NCBI RefSeq assembly: GCF_963378095.1
Contig: NZ_OY726397.1
Location: 2,480,001 to 2,544,000 of the forward strand
Length of the DNA stretch: 64,000 bases
Direction of reading: 5' to 3'
Source: Mycolicibacterium sp. MU0053
GTDB lineage: Bacteria; Actinomycetota; Actinomycetes; Mycobacteriales; Mycobacteriaceae
The notes under the pieces were generated by a model. That model made no database searches. It saw only the letters and a program-made list of their open reading frames with translations, and had not been told where the DNA came from. Below, one piece after another: positions 20,212 to 28,991 of the stretch. Every line of letters starts with the position of its first letter. The first letter of the stretch is position 1. Made by a program: the position numbers and the translations under genes.

Positions 20212-20904
20212 CTAGGGCAGTTGGCTGCCCGGCGGCAGCACCACGATGTAGGGCTGCCTGGACCGGCGGCCCCCGAACAGCACGCCCAGCAGCACGCCCG
20301 CCAGCAGGCCGGCGGCCACCGGCAGCGCGCGCTTGGCCAGCGGCGCCGCGATCACCGAGAGCAGATCCAGCGACGCCTCCTCGGTGCCCGAATGCGGTTG
20401 CGGCGCAGCGGCTGCCGCACCGGTCGGCACCGCGGACAGGCGCGGGACGTCCGGTGCGTTGCCGGCCAGCAGGTCGGCCTCGAGACGCTGGGCGAACTGA
20501 TCGATCAACTTGCCGGCGACATCGGCGAGCACGCCGCGGCCGAACTGCGCGGCCTTACCGGAGATGGTCAGATCGGTGGTGAGCACGCACGTGCAGGCGT
20601 CACCCTCGTCCTTGAGTTCGGCGGTCACCAGCGCGGCGGCATTGCCCTGGCCGCGGGTCTCCTTACCGCTGGCCTTGATCACCGCGCGGTGGGCCTGCTC
20701 GTCCTTCTCCTTGAACGCGGCGTTGCCCTGATACTGCACGGTGATGGGCCCGACCTTGACCTTGACGGCCCCGGTGAAGGAGTCGCCGTCGACCGACAGC
20801 AATTGGGCACCCGGGATGCAGGGGGCGATGCGTTCGACGTCGGTCAGCACCGCCCAGGCCTGATCGATCGGAACGGGAACCCGAAACTCGTTGACTAACT
20901 CCAC
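20212..20904 (-). CDS. CoxG-like SRPBCC protein with C-terminal membrane segment
   Basis: 230 residues. The first 145 form a START/SRPBCC domain of the CO dehydrogenase subunit G family (NEFRVPVPIDQAWAVL, CIPGAQL, AAQFGRGVLADVAGKL), thought to tether or mature the Mo hydroxylase at the membrane. After an Ala/Pro linker, a hydrophobic segment (about 190-212, AKRALPVAAGLLAGVLLGVLF) could anchor it in the membrane. Start GTG 20904 with AGAAGG upstream, 3 bases after the stop of the Mo subunit gene, so the two form an operon. Confidence 0.88.
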   Translation of the reverse strand: MELVNEFRVPVPIDQAWAVLTDVERIAPCIPGAQLLSVDGDSFTGAVKVKVGPITVQYQGNAAFKEKDEQAHRAVIKASGKETRGQGNAAALVTAELKDEGDACTCVLTTDLTISGKAAQFGRGVLADVAGKLIDQFAQRLEADLLAGNAPDVPRLSAVPTGAAAAAPQPHSGTEEASLDLLSVIAAPLAKRALPVAAGLLAGVLLGVLFGGRRSRQPYIVVLPPGSQLP

Positions 20905-20907
20905 CTT

Positions 20908-23283
20908 CTACTGTCCTTTGCTCTGATTCTGTTGGGCTTCTTCGATCATCGCGACGATGGTCGCCGGCGTGGCCGGCATTTTCGTAATGGTGACGCCCAG
21001 GGGGGCCAATGCGTCGTTGATCGCGTTGATGACCGCCGGCGGGGACCCGATGGCCCCGCCCTCGCCGCAGCCCTTGTAGCCGCCGACGCCGGGTCCGGGG
21101 ATCTCGACGTGGCCGTACTCGATGTTGGGTACCTCGGTGGCGGTGGGTAGCAGATAGTCGACGAAGGTCGAACACAGCGGGTTGCCGGCGTCGTCGTAGG
21201 CCTGATGTTCCAACAGCGCACCGCCGATGCCCTGCACGGTGCCACCGGCGACCTGACCCTCCACGATGTTCGGGTTGATCATCGGGCCGACGTCCTCGCT
21301 GACGATGTAGCGGGTCAGCGTCACGTGGCCGGTGACGACGTCGACCTCACACGTGCAGGCATGGGTGGCGTTGGCCCAGTGGATCATCGCGTCGGGCGAC
21401 GACACGAACCGGGCGGTGGCCTCCAGCGTGACCGACGTGCCGGGCGGCACCATCCCCGGTTCGTAATGGGCGCGGTAGGCCAGTTCGGCGAACGTCACGC
21501 TCTTGCTCGCATCGCCGCGAACGGACGCCTTCGAATTGGCCAGTTCGACCTCGGACTGCTCGACACCGAGCATCGAGGCGGCCAACGCGAGCAGTCGGTC
21601 GCGCAGGATCGCCCCGGCCTCGTTGACGGCACCGGCGGTCATCGGTCCGCTGCGGCTGCCCTGGGTGCCGGCGCCGTACGGGGTCACCGCGGTGTCGCCC
21701 TGAATGGTCGACACGTCCTCGATGTCGGCGCCCAGCGCGTCGGCGGTCAACTGCACCACGGTGGTCTCGATGCTGTTGCCGGTCGAACCGCCGTTGACGT
21801 ACACGTTGATCTTGCCGGTGGACTCCATCCGGATGCTGCAACCCTCCGAGCCCAGGTTGCCGGTGGCCGCCCCGGTCGGCTCGATGTAGGCCGAGAACCC
21901 GAGGCCGAGGTAGCGGCCCTGCTCGAGCGCCTCGCGCTGCTCCTTGCGGAAGCCCTCGTGGTCGAGAATCTTGACCGCCTGCTCGAAGGTGTCCGCCGGG
22001 GCGACGTGGTCGTACGGCATGCCGTTGGGGTTGAAGTAGGGCATCTCGTCGCCCCGCAGGATGTTGCGCCGCCGTAGTTCGACGGGGTCGATGTCCATCT
22101 CGCGGGCCGCGATGTCCAGCAGGATCTCGCGGGAGAGCGTCTCGTACTGCCAGGGTCCCCGGTACGCCGCCATCCCGGCGGTGTTGGAGAACACCGTCTG
22201 ATAGTTGAAGCTGGCCTTGGGAATTCGGTACGGGCCGGGGAAGAACATCCCGATCGCGGCGGTGGTCAACACCGGGTAGGGCGTCGGGTAGGAGCCGATG
22301 TCCTGGATGAAGTCGATGTCGGCGGCCAGGATCGTGCCCTCGGCGTCGAACGCCATCCGCACCTTGCCGTCGACGTGGCGGGCCTGCCCGGCCGTCATCA
22401 GGTTCTCGCGGCGGTCCTCGATCCACTTCAGCGCGGCCGGCACCTTGCGGGCGGCCAGCAGGATGCACATGTCCTCGCGCATCGGGACCACCTTCTGGCC
22501 GAAGCCGCCGCCGCTGTCGCGCATGATCACCCGGACATTCTGGGCGGGCAGGCCCAGCAGACGCGCGGTGAAGGCCCGCAGTTCGTGCGGGGTCTGGCTG
22601 GAGGCCCACACGGTGAGTTCACCGGAGGCGGCCTGCCACTCCACGACCATGCCGCGGGTTTCCATCGGCACCGGCACGTAGCTCTGCTGATAGATGTGCG
22701 CCGAGGCGACGTGCGCGGCGGCGGCGAACACCTCCTCGTCCGGCGGCATGCCGGCCATGCCGCCGGCCTGATTGTCCGGGTACTGCTCGTGGACGACGTG
22801 ACCGTGCTCGGTGCCCATCTGCACGGCCTTGGTGAAGTCCGCGACGGGCGGCAGCGGTTCGTAGTCGACGTCGACCAGTTCGATGGCGTCCTCGGCGAGG
22901 TAACGATTCTCGGCCACCACGATGGCCACCGGGTCGCCGACGAACTTCGCCTCGCCCTCGGCCAGCGGCGGACGCGGGGTGTCGGGAACGTCCTTGCCCG
23001 CGACCGCATGCCAGGACTCGAGCACGCCGGGGTTGATGTCCTCGGCGGTGAACACCGCGATCACCCCGGGCAACGCCAGGGCCGCGGACGCGTCGATCGA
23101 GTTGATCTTGGCCCGGGCGAACGGGCTTCGGACAAAGCACGCGTGCAACATGCCCGGCCGGGTGACGTCGTCGACGAAGGTGCCGTGCCCGGTCAGCAGG
23201 CGGGTGTCTTCGACGCGCGCCATCCGCGTGCCGGCGTATCGGCTTCTCGGCCGGGTATCGGTCTCGAGAGCAGTGTCAGCCAT
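20908..23283 (-). CDS. Molybdenum hydroxylase large (Mo-pterin) subunit
   Basis: 791 residues from ATG 23283, chosen because GGGGACG lies at normal distance; an ATG 8 codons earlier at 23307 is possible. Family features include GGGFGQKV (Mo-cofactor contact), AYRGPWQ at the substrate-loop position (about residue 375), and the GCGEGG(A) glutamate motif near the C-terminus that marks active members. The loop is not AYxCSFR of form I CO dehydrogenase nor AYRGAGR of form II, so CO oxidation should not be assumed; a heteroaromatic or aldehyde substrate is as likely. It partners the FAD and FeS subunits encoded convergently. A near-perfect inverted repeat lies just upstream. Confidence 0.92.
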   Translation of the reverse strand: MADTALETDTRPRSRYAGTRMARVEDTRLLTGHGTFVDDVTRPGMLHACFVRSPFARAKINSIDASAALALPGVIAVFTAEDINPGVLESWHAVAGKDVPDTPRPPLAEGEAKFVGDPVAIVVAENRYLAEDAIELVDVDYEPLPPVADFTKAVQMGTEHGHVVHEQYPDNQAGGMAGMPPDEEVFAAAAHVASAHIYQQSYVPVPMETRGMVVEWQAASGELTVWASSQTPHELRAFTARLLGLPAQNVRVIMRDSGGGFGQKVVPMREDMCILLAARKVPAALKWIEDRRENLMTAGQARHVDGKVRMAFDAEGTILAADIDFIQDIGSYPTPYPVLTTAAIGMFFPGPYRIPKASFNYQTVFSNTAGMAAYRGPWQYETLSREILLDIAAREMDIDPVELRRRNILRGDEMPYFNPNGMPYDHVAPADTFEQAVKILDHEGFRKEQREALEQGRYLGLGFSAYIEPTGAATGNLGSEGCSIRMESTGKINVYVNGGSTGNSIETTVVQLTADALGADIEDVSTIQGDTAVTPYGAGTQGSRSGPMTAGAVNEAGAILRDRLLALAASMLGVEQSEVELANSKASVRGDASKSVTFAELAYRAHYEPGMVPPGTSVTLEATARFVSSPDAMIHWANATHACTCEVDVVTGHVTLTRYIVSEDVGPMINPNIVEGQVAGGTVQGIGGALLEHQAYDDAGNPLCSTFVDYLLPTATEVPNIEYGHVEIPGPGVGGYKGCGEGGAIGSPPAVINAINDALAPLGVTITKMPATPATIVAMIEEAQQNQSKGQ

Positions 23284-23319
23284 CGGCAATCGTCCCCATT
23301 TCATCACGCAGCGGGCCGC

Positions 23320-23343
23320 GCTGCTAAGCAGTCGCTCAGCAGC
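23320..23343. promoter_or_regulatory. Imperfect inverted repeat upstream of the Mo subunit gene
   Basis: GCTGCTAAGC (23320-23329) and GCTCAGCAGC (23334-23343) are complementary except at one position, with a 4-base spacer, 36 bases before the ATG. The layout suits a TetR-family operator. No TetR gene is in the window. Confidence 0.4.
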
Positions 23344-23409
23344 AGCGTACTAGCTGTGTTTCGGCGAGTACAGAACTGCCGCGCCAAGAGCCGTCGCCGT
23401 CGCCGACGC

Positions 23410-23817
23410 TCACGCGCCGGGGCGGTTGGTGAACCAGATGTTTTCTTCGCGCAGTCGGTGGCTGCGCCAGCCGTCGGTGGTGCGGGTGAGTTCGTGGTGG
23501 TAGTAGCCGCCGCAGGCGCTGGGTTCGGTCATGCCGGGTAGTTGCATGGGGTTGTAGAACATGGCGCGCACGGTGGCGGTGTCACCGTCGATGTCGGCTT
23601 CGATGTTGGTGATGTGGTGCATGCTCCAGGCCAGTACGCCGAAGTGGGCGGCGAACCAGTCGATGACCTCGTCGCGGGTGCCGACGACGGCGCCGGCCGA
23701 GCTGTAGTCGATGTGCGCGTCCTCGGTGAACACCGCGCGATACAGTTCCCAGTCCTTGGTGTCGACGGCGCGGGCGTAGCGGTGCAGTAGTGCGGTGATC
23801 TCGTCGAGATCGCTCAT
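23410..23817 (-). CDS. SnoaL-like (NTF2-fold) protein
   Basis: 135 residues. It has the SnoaL-like pattern: helix EITALLHRYARAVDTKDWELYRAVFTED near the start, the HIDYSSAG stretch, WSMHHITNIEADIDGD, and a C-terminal WRSHRLREENIWF. Members are small cone-shaped isomerases, dehydratases or binding proteins, often acting on steroids or aromatics. The ATG at 23817 overlaps the TGA of the aldehyde dehydrogenase gene (ATGA), so the two work in one operon. The substrate is unknown. Confidence 0.85.
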   Translation of the reverse strand: MSDLDEITALLHRYARAVDTKDWELYRAVFTEDAHIDYSSAGAVVGTRDEVIDWFAAHFGVLAWSMHHITNIEADIDGDTATVRAMFYNPMQLPGMTEPSACGGYYHHELTRTTDGWRSHRLREENIWFTNRPGA

Positions 23818-25298
23818 TCGGGCATGCCGATGGTCTTGATCGCGAGGTACTCCTGGTAGCCGAGGGCTCCGTTGCGGTAGCCCAGACCGGATTGCTTGGT
23901 GCCGCCGAAGGGGCTGTCGATGCCGAAGTGGCTTTTGCCGTTGATGGTGACGTTGCCGGTGCGCATCCGGGTGGCTACTGCGAACGCCCGCTCGACGTCG
24001 GTGCCCGAGACCTCGCCGGACAGGCCGTAGATGGAGTTGTTGGCGATCGCGACGGCGTCGTCGTCGCTGTCATACGGGGTCACGGTGAGCACCGGCCCGA
24101 AGATCTCTTCCTGGGCGACTTGGGAATCCGGGTCGACGTCGGCGAGCAGGGTGGCCTGGGTGTAGTAGCCGACGGGCAGGTCCGCCGGGATGCCGCCGCC
24201 GGTGACCAGTCGGGCCCCTGAATCGATGCCGGATTGGATGAGCCCGAGCACCTTGTCGCGTTGCGTCGCGCTGATCTGCGGGCCCTGCATGACCCCGGGG
24301 GTCCAGGGATCGCCGACCGGGAAGCCTTCCATCATGGTCTTGAGGATCTCGATGCCCTCCTCGTAGCGCGAGCGCGGCAGCAGGATGCGGCTGGGCAGGA
24401 TGCAGGACTGCCCACTCATGACGCAGGCCATCATCGCCGCTAGCGGCAGCGCCGCGTTGAAGTCGGCGTCATCGAGCACGATGTGGGCGGACTTGCCGCC
24501 CAACTCCAGCAGCGTCTTCTTCACCGTCGACGCGCCGGCGGCCAGGATGGCCCGGCCGGTGGCCGTCGATCCGGTGAAGGTGATCATGTCCACCCGCGGA
24601 TCGGCCGACAACGCGGCCCCGACCTCGTTGGCGCCTGCGGTCACCACGTTGAACACCCCGGCCGGAATATCGGTTTCCTCGGCCACGATGCGGCCGTACT
24701 CGCTGCCCGACCACGGCGTCAGTTGCGCGGGCTTGAGGACCACGGTGTTGCCGGCCATCAACGCCGGCACCGTCTCGGCGATGTTCAAATAAAACGGCAC
24801 ATTCCACGGGGTGATGGCCCCGACCACCCCGACCGGCTCGTAGTGCAGCTTGCGCCGGGCCGGGCCCAACTGGGTCTCGTGGACCCCGGTGTCGACCAGG
24901 TACTCGAAATCGCGGCCATGCTCGGCCCAATGCTTGACCTCGGCGATCGGGCTCTCGATCTGACTGCCGCTGACCGTGACCGGACACCCCACCTCGGTGA
25001 TCAGGATCCGCCGCAGCCGCTCCTGATTACGCTCCAACGCGGCGTGCAACTGCATCAAACAGTGGAACCGGAACTCCCGATCCCGCGCCCAATCGGTCTC
25101 ATCGAAGGCCCGCCGCGCCGCACCGACCGCCCGCTCCATATCCGCGACCGTGCCATCGGCGGCCGGACCCGCGACCTGCTCGCTGGCCGGATGCACCACA
25201 TCGAAAGTCGCCCCACCAGCAGCACCAGTCAACTCGCCGTCGACCAACATCCGCGGATCGCCCGCCAACACACCCGTCTCGCTTTGCACACTCGTCAT
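23814..25298 (-). CDS. Aldehyde dehydrogenase family protein
   Basis: 494 residues from ATG 25298, preferred because GAGGG lies 8 bases upstream; GTG 25307 is an alternative. NAD(P)-dependent oxidation of an aldehyde to an acid. Visible motifs: TPWNVPFYLN (oxyanion Asn), FTGSTATGRAIL, ELGGKSAHIVLDD with the general-base Glu, and the nucleophile in SGQSCILPS. It is coupled to the SnoaL-like gene. Co-location with the Mo hydroxylase suggests catabolism of a ring compound or side chain, but the window does not show which. Confidence 0.92.
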   Translation of the reverse strand: MTSVQSETGVLAGDPRMLVDGELTGAAGGATFDVVHPASEQVAGPAADGTVADMERAVGAARRAFDETDWARDREFRFHCLMQLHAALERNQERLRRILITEVGCPVTVSGSQIESPIAEVKHWAEHGRDFEYLVDTGVHETQLGPARRKLHYEPVGVVGAITPWNVPFYLNIAETVPALMAGNTVVLKPAQLTPWSGSEYGRIVAEETDIPAGVFNVVTAGANEVGAALSADPRVDMITFTGSTATGRAILAAGASTVKKTLLELGGKSAHIVLDDADFNAALPLAAMMACVMSGQSCILPSRILLPRSRYEEGIEILKTMMEGFPVGDPWTPGVMQGPQISATQRDKVLGLIQSGIDSGARLVTGGGIPADLPVGYYTQATLLADVDPDSQVAQEEIFGPVLTVTPYDSDDDAVAIANNSIYGLSGEVSGTDVERAFAVATRMRTGNVTINGKSHFGIDSPFGGTKQSGLGYRNGALGYQEYLAIKTIGMPE

Positions 25299-25322
25299 CG
25301 TCGACACCCTCAGCGTTTGGTA

Positions 25323-25332
25323 AATCCGGATT
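25323..25332. promoter_or_regulatory. Palindrome AATCCGGATT upstream of the ALDH gene
   Basis: A perfect 10-base palindrome 25 bases before ATG 25298, followed by a second GGATTA copy. It may be an operator for the ALDH/SnoaL operon. Confidence 0.3.
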
Positions 25333-25438
25333 AACTGGGATTAGCTTTACAGAGAATGCCGACTCTGTCACCCCTTAAGGGAAACACCAATGGCGTCAAC
25401 ATTTTTGAGCGCCGGAAACGCGACGGCCGAAAACAGCA

Positions 25439-25464
25439 GGGCCGCCGAGCGAACTCGGCGGCCC
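25439..25464. terminator. Orphan GC-rich hairpin in a divergent intergenic region
   Basis: Perfect 11-base arms (25439-25449, 25454-25464) with a CGAA loop. On the minus strand it is followed by TGCTGTTTTC. Neither neighbour gene transcribes through it to end there, so it may terminate an unannotated small RNA, mark a lost gene, or act in the AKR leader. Confidence 0.45.
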
Positions 25465-25562
25465 TGGCGTCGAAGCCGGCTGCGCCTCTCGGCGAGTGGT
25501 CGCTCGCGGCGACAGTTCTGGAGTGGGGCCCGGGGCAGGTCCGACATCGACATCAGCTGTAA

Positions 25563-25583
25563 CCGCGGTAACGGCCCGCGGTA
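25563..25583 (+). repeat. Direct repeat CCGCGGTA upstream of the AKR gene
   Basis: Two exact copies of CCGCGGTA, 13 bases apart start to start (25563 and 25576), about 50 bases before the AKR ATG. They could be regulator half-sites. Confidence 0.3.
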
Positions 25584-25630
25584 TTCCCCGCGTAGCGTGC
25601 GGGGGGATACCTGAGGACCCGGAGGTCAGC

Positions 25631-26479
25631 ATGAGCAACATTCCCGCCGTCGCGCTCAACGACGGCTCGACCATTCCCCAGTTGGGTTTCGGGGTCTACC
25701 AGATTGCCCCGGCCGACACCGCGGGCGCGGTGCGCAAGGCGCTCGAGATCGGTTACCGCCACATCGACACCGCCCAGATGTACGGCAACGAGCAGGGCGT
25801 CGGCCAGGCCATCCGCGATGCCGGGCTGGACCGCAGCGAGGTCTACGTGACCAGCAAGCTGAACAACTCCAACCACGAGCCCGAGGCGGCGCGCCGCTCG
25901 TTCGACGCGACGCTGCAGGCGCTCGGCACCGACCATGTCGACCTGTTCCTGATCCACTGGCCGCTGCCCACCCGCTACGGCGGGGATTTCGTGTCGACCT
26001 GGAATGTGCTCGAGGAGTTCGCCGCCGACGGCCGGGCCCGCAGCATCGGCGTGTCGAACTTCCAGCCGGCACATCTGGAAGCCCTGGCGCGCGGGTCGCG
26101 GACCGTCCCGGCGGTGAACCAGATCGAGGCCCACCCGTACTACGCCAACGACGAGGTGCGGGCCTACGGACTGCAGCACGGCATCGTCACCGAGGCGTGG
26201 GCGCCGATCGCCCAGGGCCGCGTGCTGGCCGACCCGACGGTCACGGCGATCGCGGCGCGGCTGGGCCGGACCCCCGCCCAGGTGGTGTTGCGCTGGCACC
26301 TCCAGCGCGGCGACGTCGTGTTCCCCAAATCGGTGTCCCCGGCGCGCATGCGGGAGAACTCCGAGCTGTTCGACTTCGCGCTCGACGGCCAGACCATGGC
26401 CGACATCAGCGCCCTGGACCGCGGCGTGGCCGGCCGTCTGGGCCCCGACCCCGACACCTTCGACTGGGTGCCCGGCTGA
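25631..26479 (+). CDS. Aldo/keto reductase
   Basis: 282 residues from ATG 25631, with GGAGG 5 bases upstream; longer in-frame starts lie in the non-coding region. NADPH-dependent reduction of carbonyl compounds. The catalytic tetrad is visible: Asp in HIDTAQMY, Tyr in the same motif, Lys in YVTSKL, His in LFLIHWPLP. It is the bacterial 2,5-diketo-gluconate-reductase/methylglyoxal-reductase type by sequence style (VPAVNQIEAHPYY, SIGVSNF). It shares an operon with the downstream SDR gene (1 base apart). The in vivo substrate is not known. Confidence 0.92.
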   Translation: MSNIPAVALNDGSTIPQLGFGVYQIAPADTAGAVRKALEIGYRHIDTAQMYGNEQGVGQAIRDAGLDRSEVYVTSKLNNSNHEPEAARRSFDATLQALGTDHVDLFLIHWPLPTRYGGDFVSTWNVLEEFAADGRARSIGVSNFQPAHLEALARGSRTVPAVNQIEAHPYYANDEVRAYGLQHGIVTEAWAPIAQGRVLADPTVTAIAARLGRTPAQVVLRWHLQRGDVVFPKSVSPARMRENSELFDFALDGQTMADISALDRGVAGRLGPDPDTFDWVPG

Positions 26480-26480
26480 C

Positions 26481-27362
26481 GTGGCGGACGGGAGCGACCC
26501 GCGGCTGGCCGGGCGGCGGGCGATCGTGGTCGGCGGCACCCGGGGCATCGGCCGCGCGGTCAGCGAACTCATGGCGGCGCTGGGTGCCAAGGTGCTGGTC
26601 AACGGGCGGGACGGCACCGCGGTCGCCGAAACGGTCGCGGCGATCACCGCGCGCGGGCACACCGCCGCCGGCTTCGCGGGGTCACCCGCCGACGAGGAGA
26701 CCGCGGCCGCGCTGGTCGATGCCTGCGTGGCGACCCACGGCGGGCTGGACATCCTGATCAACTGCGCGGGCATCGCCGAACCGCCGGGATCGTCGATCCT
26801 GACCATCACCGGTGCGCAATTCCAGCAGCTCATCGACGCCCACCTCGGGACGGTCTTCCACACCTGCCGGGCCGCCACGCCGCATCTGGTCGCCCAGCGG
26901 GCCGGCGCGATCGTCAACACCGGCTCGTTCGCGTTCCTCGGCGACTACGGCGGGACCGGCTATCCCGCCGGCAAGGGCGCGGTCAACGGGCTGACCATGG
27001 CAATCGCCGCCGAACTCGCCGAGTACGGCGTGCGGGCCAATGTGGTGTGCCCGGGCGCCAAGACGCGACTGTCGACCGGACCGGATTACGAACGGCAGAT
27101 CGCCGAGCTCAACCGCCGCGGGCTACTCGACGACGTATCGACCCAGGGGGCGCTCGACGTGGCGCCGCCGGACTACGTGGCCCCGCTGTACGCCTACCTC
27201 GCCAGCGATCTCGGCTCGGCGGTGACCGGGCAGATCCTGGTGGGGGCCGGCGGGTTCGTCGGGCGGTTCGAGCGCCCGACGCCGACGCTGCTCGGCTATC
27301 GCGACCACCACACGGCACCGCCGTGGACGCTGGCCGAACTGCACGGCCTGGTCAGCCGCTGA
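26481..27362 (+). CDS. Short-chain dehydrogenase/reductase
   Basis: 293 residues from GTG 26481, one base after the AKR stop, so the genes are co-expressed. Rossmann dinucleotide motif GGTRGIG (about 18-24), NCAG (about 94-97), catalytic Ser in NTGSFA and YPAGK (Tyr-x3-Lys). The charged residue after the second strand (NGRDG) suggests NADP use. The C-terminus ends in a short Thr/Pro-rich extension with DHHTAPPW. Substrate is unknown; pairing with an AKR suggests a carbonyl-reduction function. Confidence 0.9.
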   Translation: MADGSDPRLAGRRAIVVGGTRGIGRAVSELMAALGAKVLVNGRDGTAVAETVAAITARGHTAAGFAGSPADEETAAALVDACVATHGGLDILINCAGIAEPPGSSILTITGAQFQQLIDAHLGTVFHTCRAATPHLVAQRAGAIVNTGSFAFLGDYGGTGYPAGKGAVNGLTMAIAAELAEYGVRANVVCPGAKTRLSTGPDYERQIAELNRRGLLDDVSTQGALDVAPPDYVAPLYAYLASDLGSAVTGQILVGAGGFVGRFERPTPTLLGYRDHHTAPPWTLAELHGLVSR

Positions 27363-27366
27363 GGAG

Positions 27367-27807
27367 TTACCCGACCGGCCGCGGCGTCACCGTGACGGTG
27401 CCGGCGCCCGGGGTGGGCCGACCGGCTTGACCCGGCGCGGGCTGGGCGCCCTGAGCGGGCGCGCTGGACGCCCCGCCGGGGACCGAGCCGCCCGGCGGCA
27501 CCAGTCGGTGCGTGTTCGGTGCGCCGGGCTTCTCCTGGCCGGGCGCCAGGTTGCAGTCCAGCCGCAGCCGCTGCGTGCCGGCGCCGGTGGCCTCCTGCGC
27601 GATGACCACGCACTGCGATTGCGGCAGGTCGTTGCCGATCGATCCGCCGAACACCGCCTTGTAGCCCTGGTTCTTGAGCACCGCAACGGCCCGGCCGTAC
27701 GGCTCGCCGGTGACATCGGGGGCGGCCGCGTGGGCCTGAGTGGCACCGACGACCGCCATCGAAACGGCAGCGGCGGTACCCGCAGCCAGCAGGGCAAGCT
27801 TGTTCAC
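27367..27807 (-). CDS. Exported PASTA-like protein with Pro-rich tail
   Basis: 146 residues. A Sec signal peptide (cleavage after AHA, near residue 27) is followed by a single domain of about 65 residues that resembles PASTA (PDVTGEPYGRAVAVLKNQGYKAVFGG), with two cysteines (SQCVV, LDCNL). The last 50 residues are Pro/Gly/Ala-rich. PASTA domains bind peptidoglycan fragments or beta-lactams, but this is a lone divergent copy and binding is not certain. The gene for a Ser/Thr kinase lies just upstream on the same strand, though 93 bases separate them. It converges with the SDR gene (4 bases apart). Confidence 0.72.
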   Translation of the reverse strand: MNKLALLAAGTAAAVSMAVVGATQAHAAAPDVTGEPYGRAVAVLKNQGYKAVFGGSIGNDLPQSQCVVIAQEATGAGTQRLRLDCNLAPGQEKPGAPNTHRLVPPGGSVPGGASSAPAQGAQPAPGQAGRPTPGAGTVTVTPRPVG

Positions 27808-27900
27808 GCACGGCCTCCAAACGGTTCTGAGGAGTGAAGATATCGCAGATGGGACAGGTGTGAAACTTATGGACTCATCGCTGCGAGGCGCCGAAGTGTT

Positions 27901-28977
27901 TCAACGAGTGTCGGTGGGGCTCGGTCGGGCGGGTTCGGCGTCACGCACGCCGATGAACTCACCGGCGGCAAAGGCGAGGGCCGCCACCAGCAACACCGCG
28001 AGCAGGATCGGCAGCACCACGGACGGCCGCCACCAGGCCGGGTTGCCCGCCGGCGGGGCCCGATGGGAGTGCGGGGTGCCGGCCTCGAACGCGGCCGCGG
28101 TCGGGGCGGCGGGACCGGCGGTGGCCGGCGCGGCCGGCGCCGACCCCAGCTGATGGCTCAGCGCCCGGCTGAAGTCCACGCAGCGGCCGAACCGGTGCGC
28201 CGGGTCCTTCGACAGCGCCTTGGACAGCGCGGGGTCCAGGTGGGCGAGGTCGGGTCGGCGGACCGCCAGTTTGGGCGGGGTGGCTGTCAGGTGCTGGCTG
28301 ATCACCACCGCGGGGTTGGAATGTTGAAACGGCGGCGCGCCGGTCAGCAGGTGAAAGGCGGTGGCGGCCAACGCGTACTGGTCGGCCCGGCCGTCCAGGC
28401 TGGATCCCATCAGCTGTTCCGGTGCGGCATAGGAGACGGTGCCCACCGTCATGTTGGTCGCGGTCAGCTTGCTGGTGTCGTCGTCGCGGCGAGCAATGCC
28501 GAAGTCCGCCAAGAGTATTCGTTGATCGGGTTCGCCCGGATGGGCGACCAGGATGTTGGCCGGCTTCACATCGCGGTGCAGGAGATGGCGTTGGTGCGCG
28601 TAGTCCAGCGCCTCGGCGACCGCCGAGATGATCCGCGCGACGTCCGCCGAGGGCAGTCCCTGCGGATGTCCGGCGAGCAGTTCGGCGGCATTGATGCCCT
28701 CGACGTAATCCATCGAGATCCACAGCCGGCCGTCGTGCTCGCCACGGTCGTGCACACCCACGATGTGCGGATGCCATAACCCCGCCACCACATCGGCCTC
28801 CCGGTCGAAGCGCTCGCGGTACTCGGCATCGTCGGCGGCCGGGGCCGTCAGGACCTTCAGTGCGTCGCGGCGGGCCAGTCGCGGGTGGTGGGCCAGGTAC
28901 ACCTCGCCCATCCCGCCGGCGCCCAGTGGGCGGATGATCGTATAGCCAGCGAACTCGGCACCTTCGGCCAATGGCAT
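27901..28977 (-). CDS. Membrane Ser/Thr kinase without an outer sensor domain
   Basis: 358 residues from ATG 28977. Canonical Hanks kinase: GAGGMG (19-24), K41, [18 protein letters not shown], and an Asn/Asp-rich C-lobe. A Pro/Ala linker precedes one membrane helix (about 315-338, [19 protein letters not shown]), after which only about 18 residues remain, so any signal must come from a partner or the membrane. It resembles PknF/PknI-style short receptors. TACTAT, 7 bases before the ATG, suggests a leaderless message; the box lies just before the malQ stop. Confidence 0.9.
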   Translation of the reverse strand: MPLAEGAEFAGYTIIRPLGAGGMGEVYLAHHPRLARRDALKVLTAPAADDAEYRERFDREADVVAGLWHPHIVGVHDRGEHDGRLWISMDYVEGINAAELLAGHPQGLPSADVARIISAVAEALDYAHQRHLLHRDVKPANILVAHPGEPDQRILLADFGIARRDDDTSKLTATNMTVGTVSYAAPEQLMGSSLDGRADQYALAATAFHLLTGAPPFQHSNPAVVISQHLTATPPKLAVRRPDLAHLDPALSKALSKDPAHRFGRCVDFSRALSHQLGSAPAAPATAGPAAPTAAAFEAGTPHSHRAPPAGNPAWWRPSVVLPILLAVLLVAALAFAAGEFIGVRDAEPARPSPTDTR

Positions 28978-28984
28978 GTCGGCG

Positions 28985-28990
28985 ATAGTA
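28985..28990 (-). promoter_or_regulatory. Probable -10 box for the third kinase
   Basis: Minus-strand TACTAT, 7 bases before ATG 28977. This argues for the shorter start over the in-frame ATG at 29025, which would overlap malQ. Confidence 0.4.
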
Positions 28991-28991
28991 A

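Larger units (their letters stand above)
25299..25630. other. Divergent intergenic region, no supported gene
   Basis: 332 bases between the ALDH start (minus) and the AKR start (plus). It holds a 10-base palindrome near the ALDH gene, a GC-rich perfect hairpin at 25439-25464 and a CCGCGGTA direct repeat near the AKR gene. Short open frames here have no recognisable protein or ribosome site. Confidence 0.6.

Noticed and set aside
18755..23283. Form I CO dehydrogenase
   Set aside because: The catalytic loop AYxCSFR is absent (AYRGPWQ instead).
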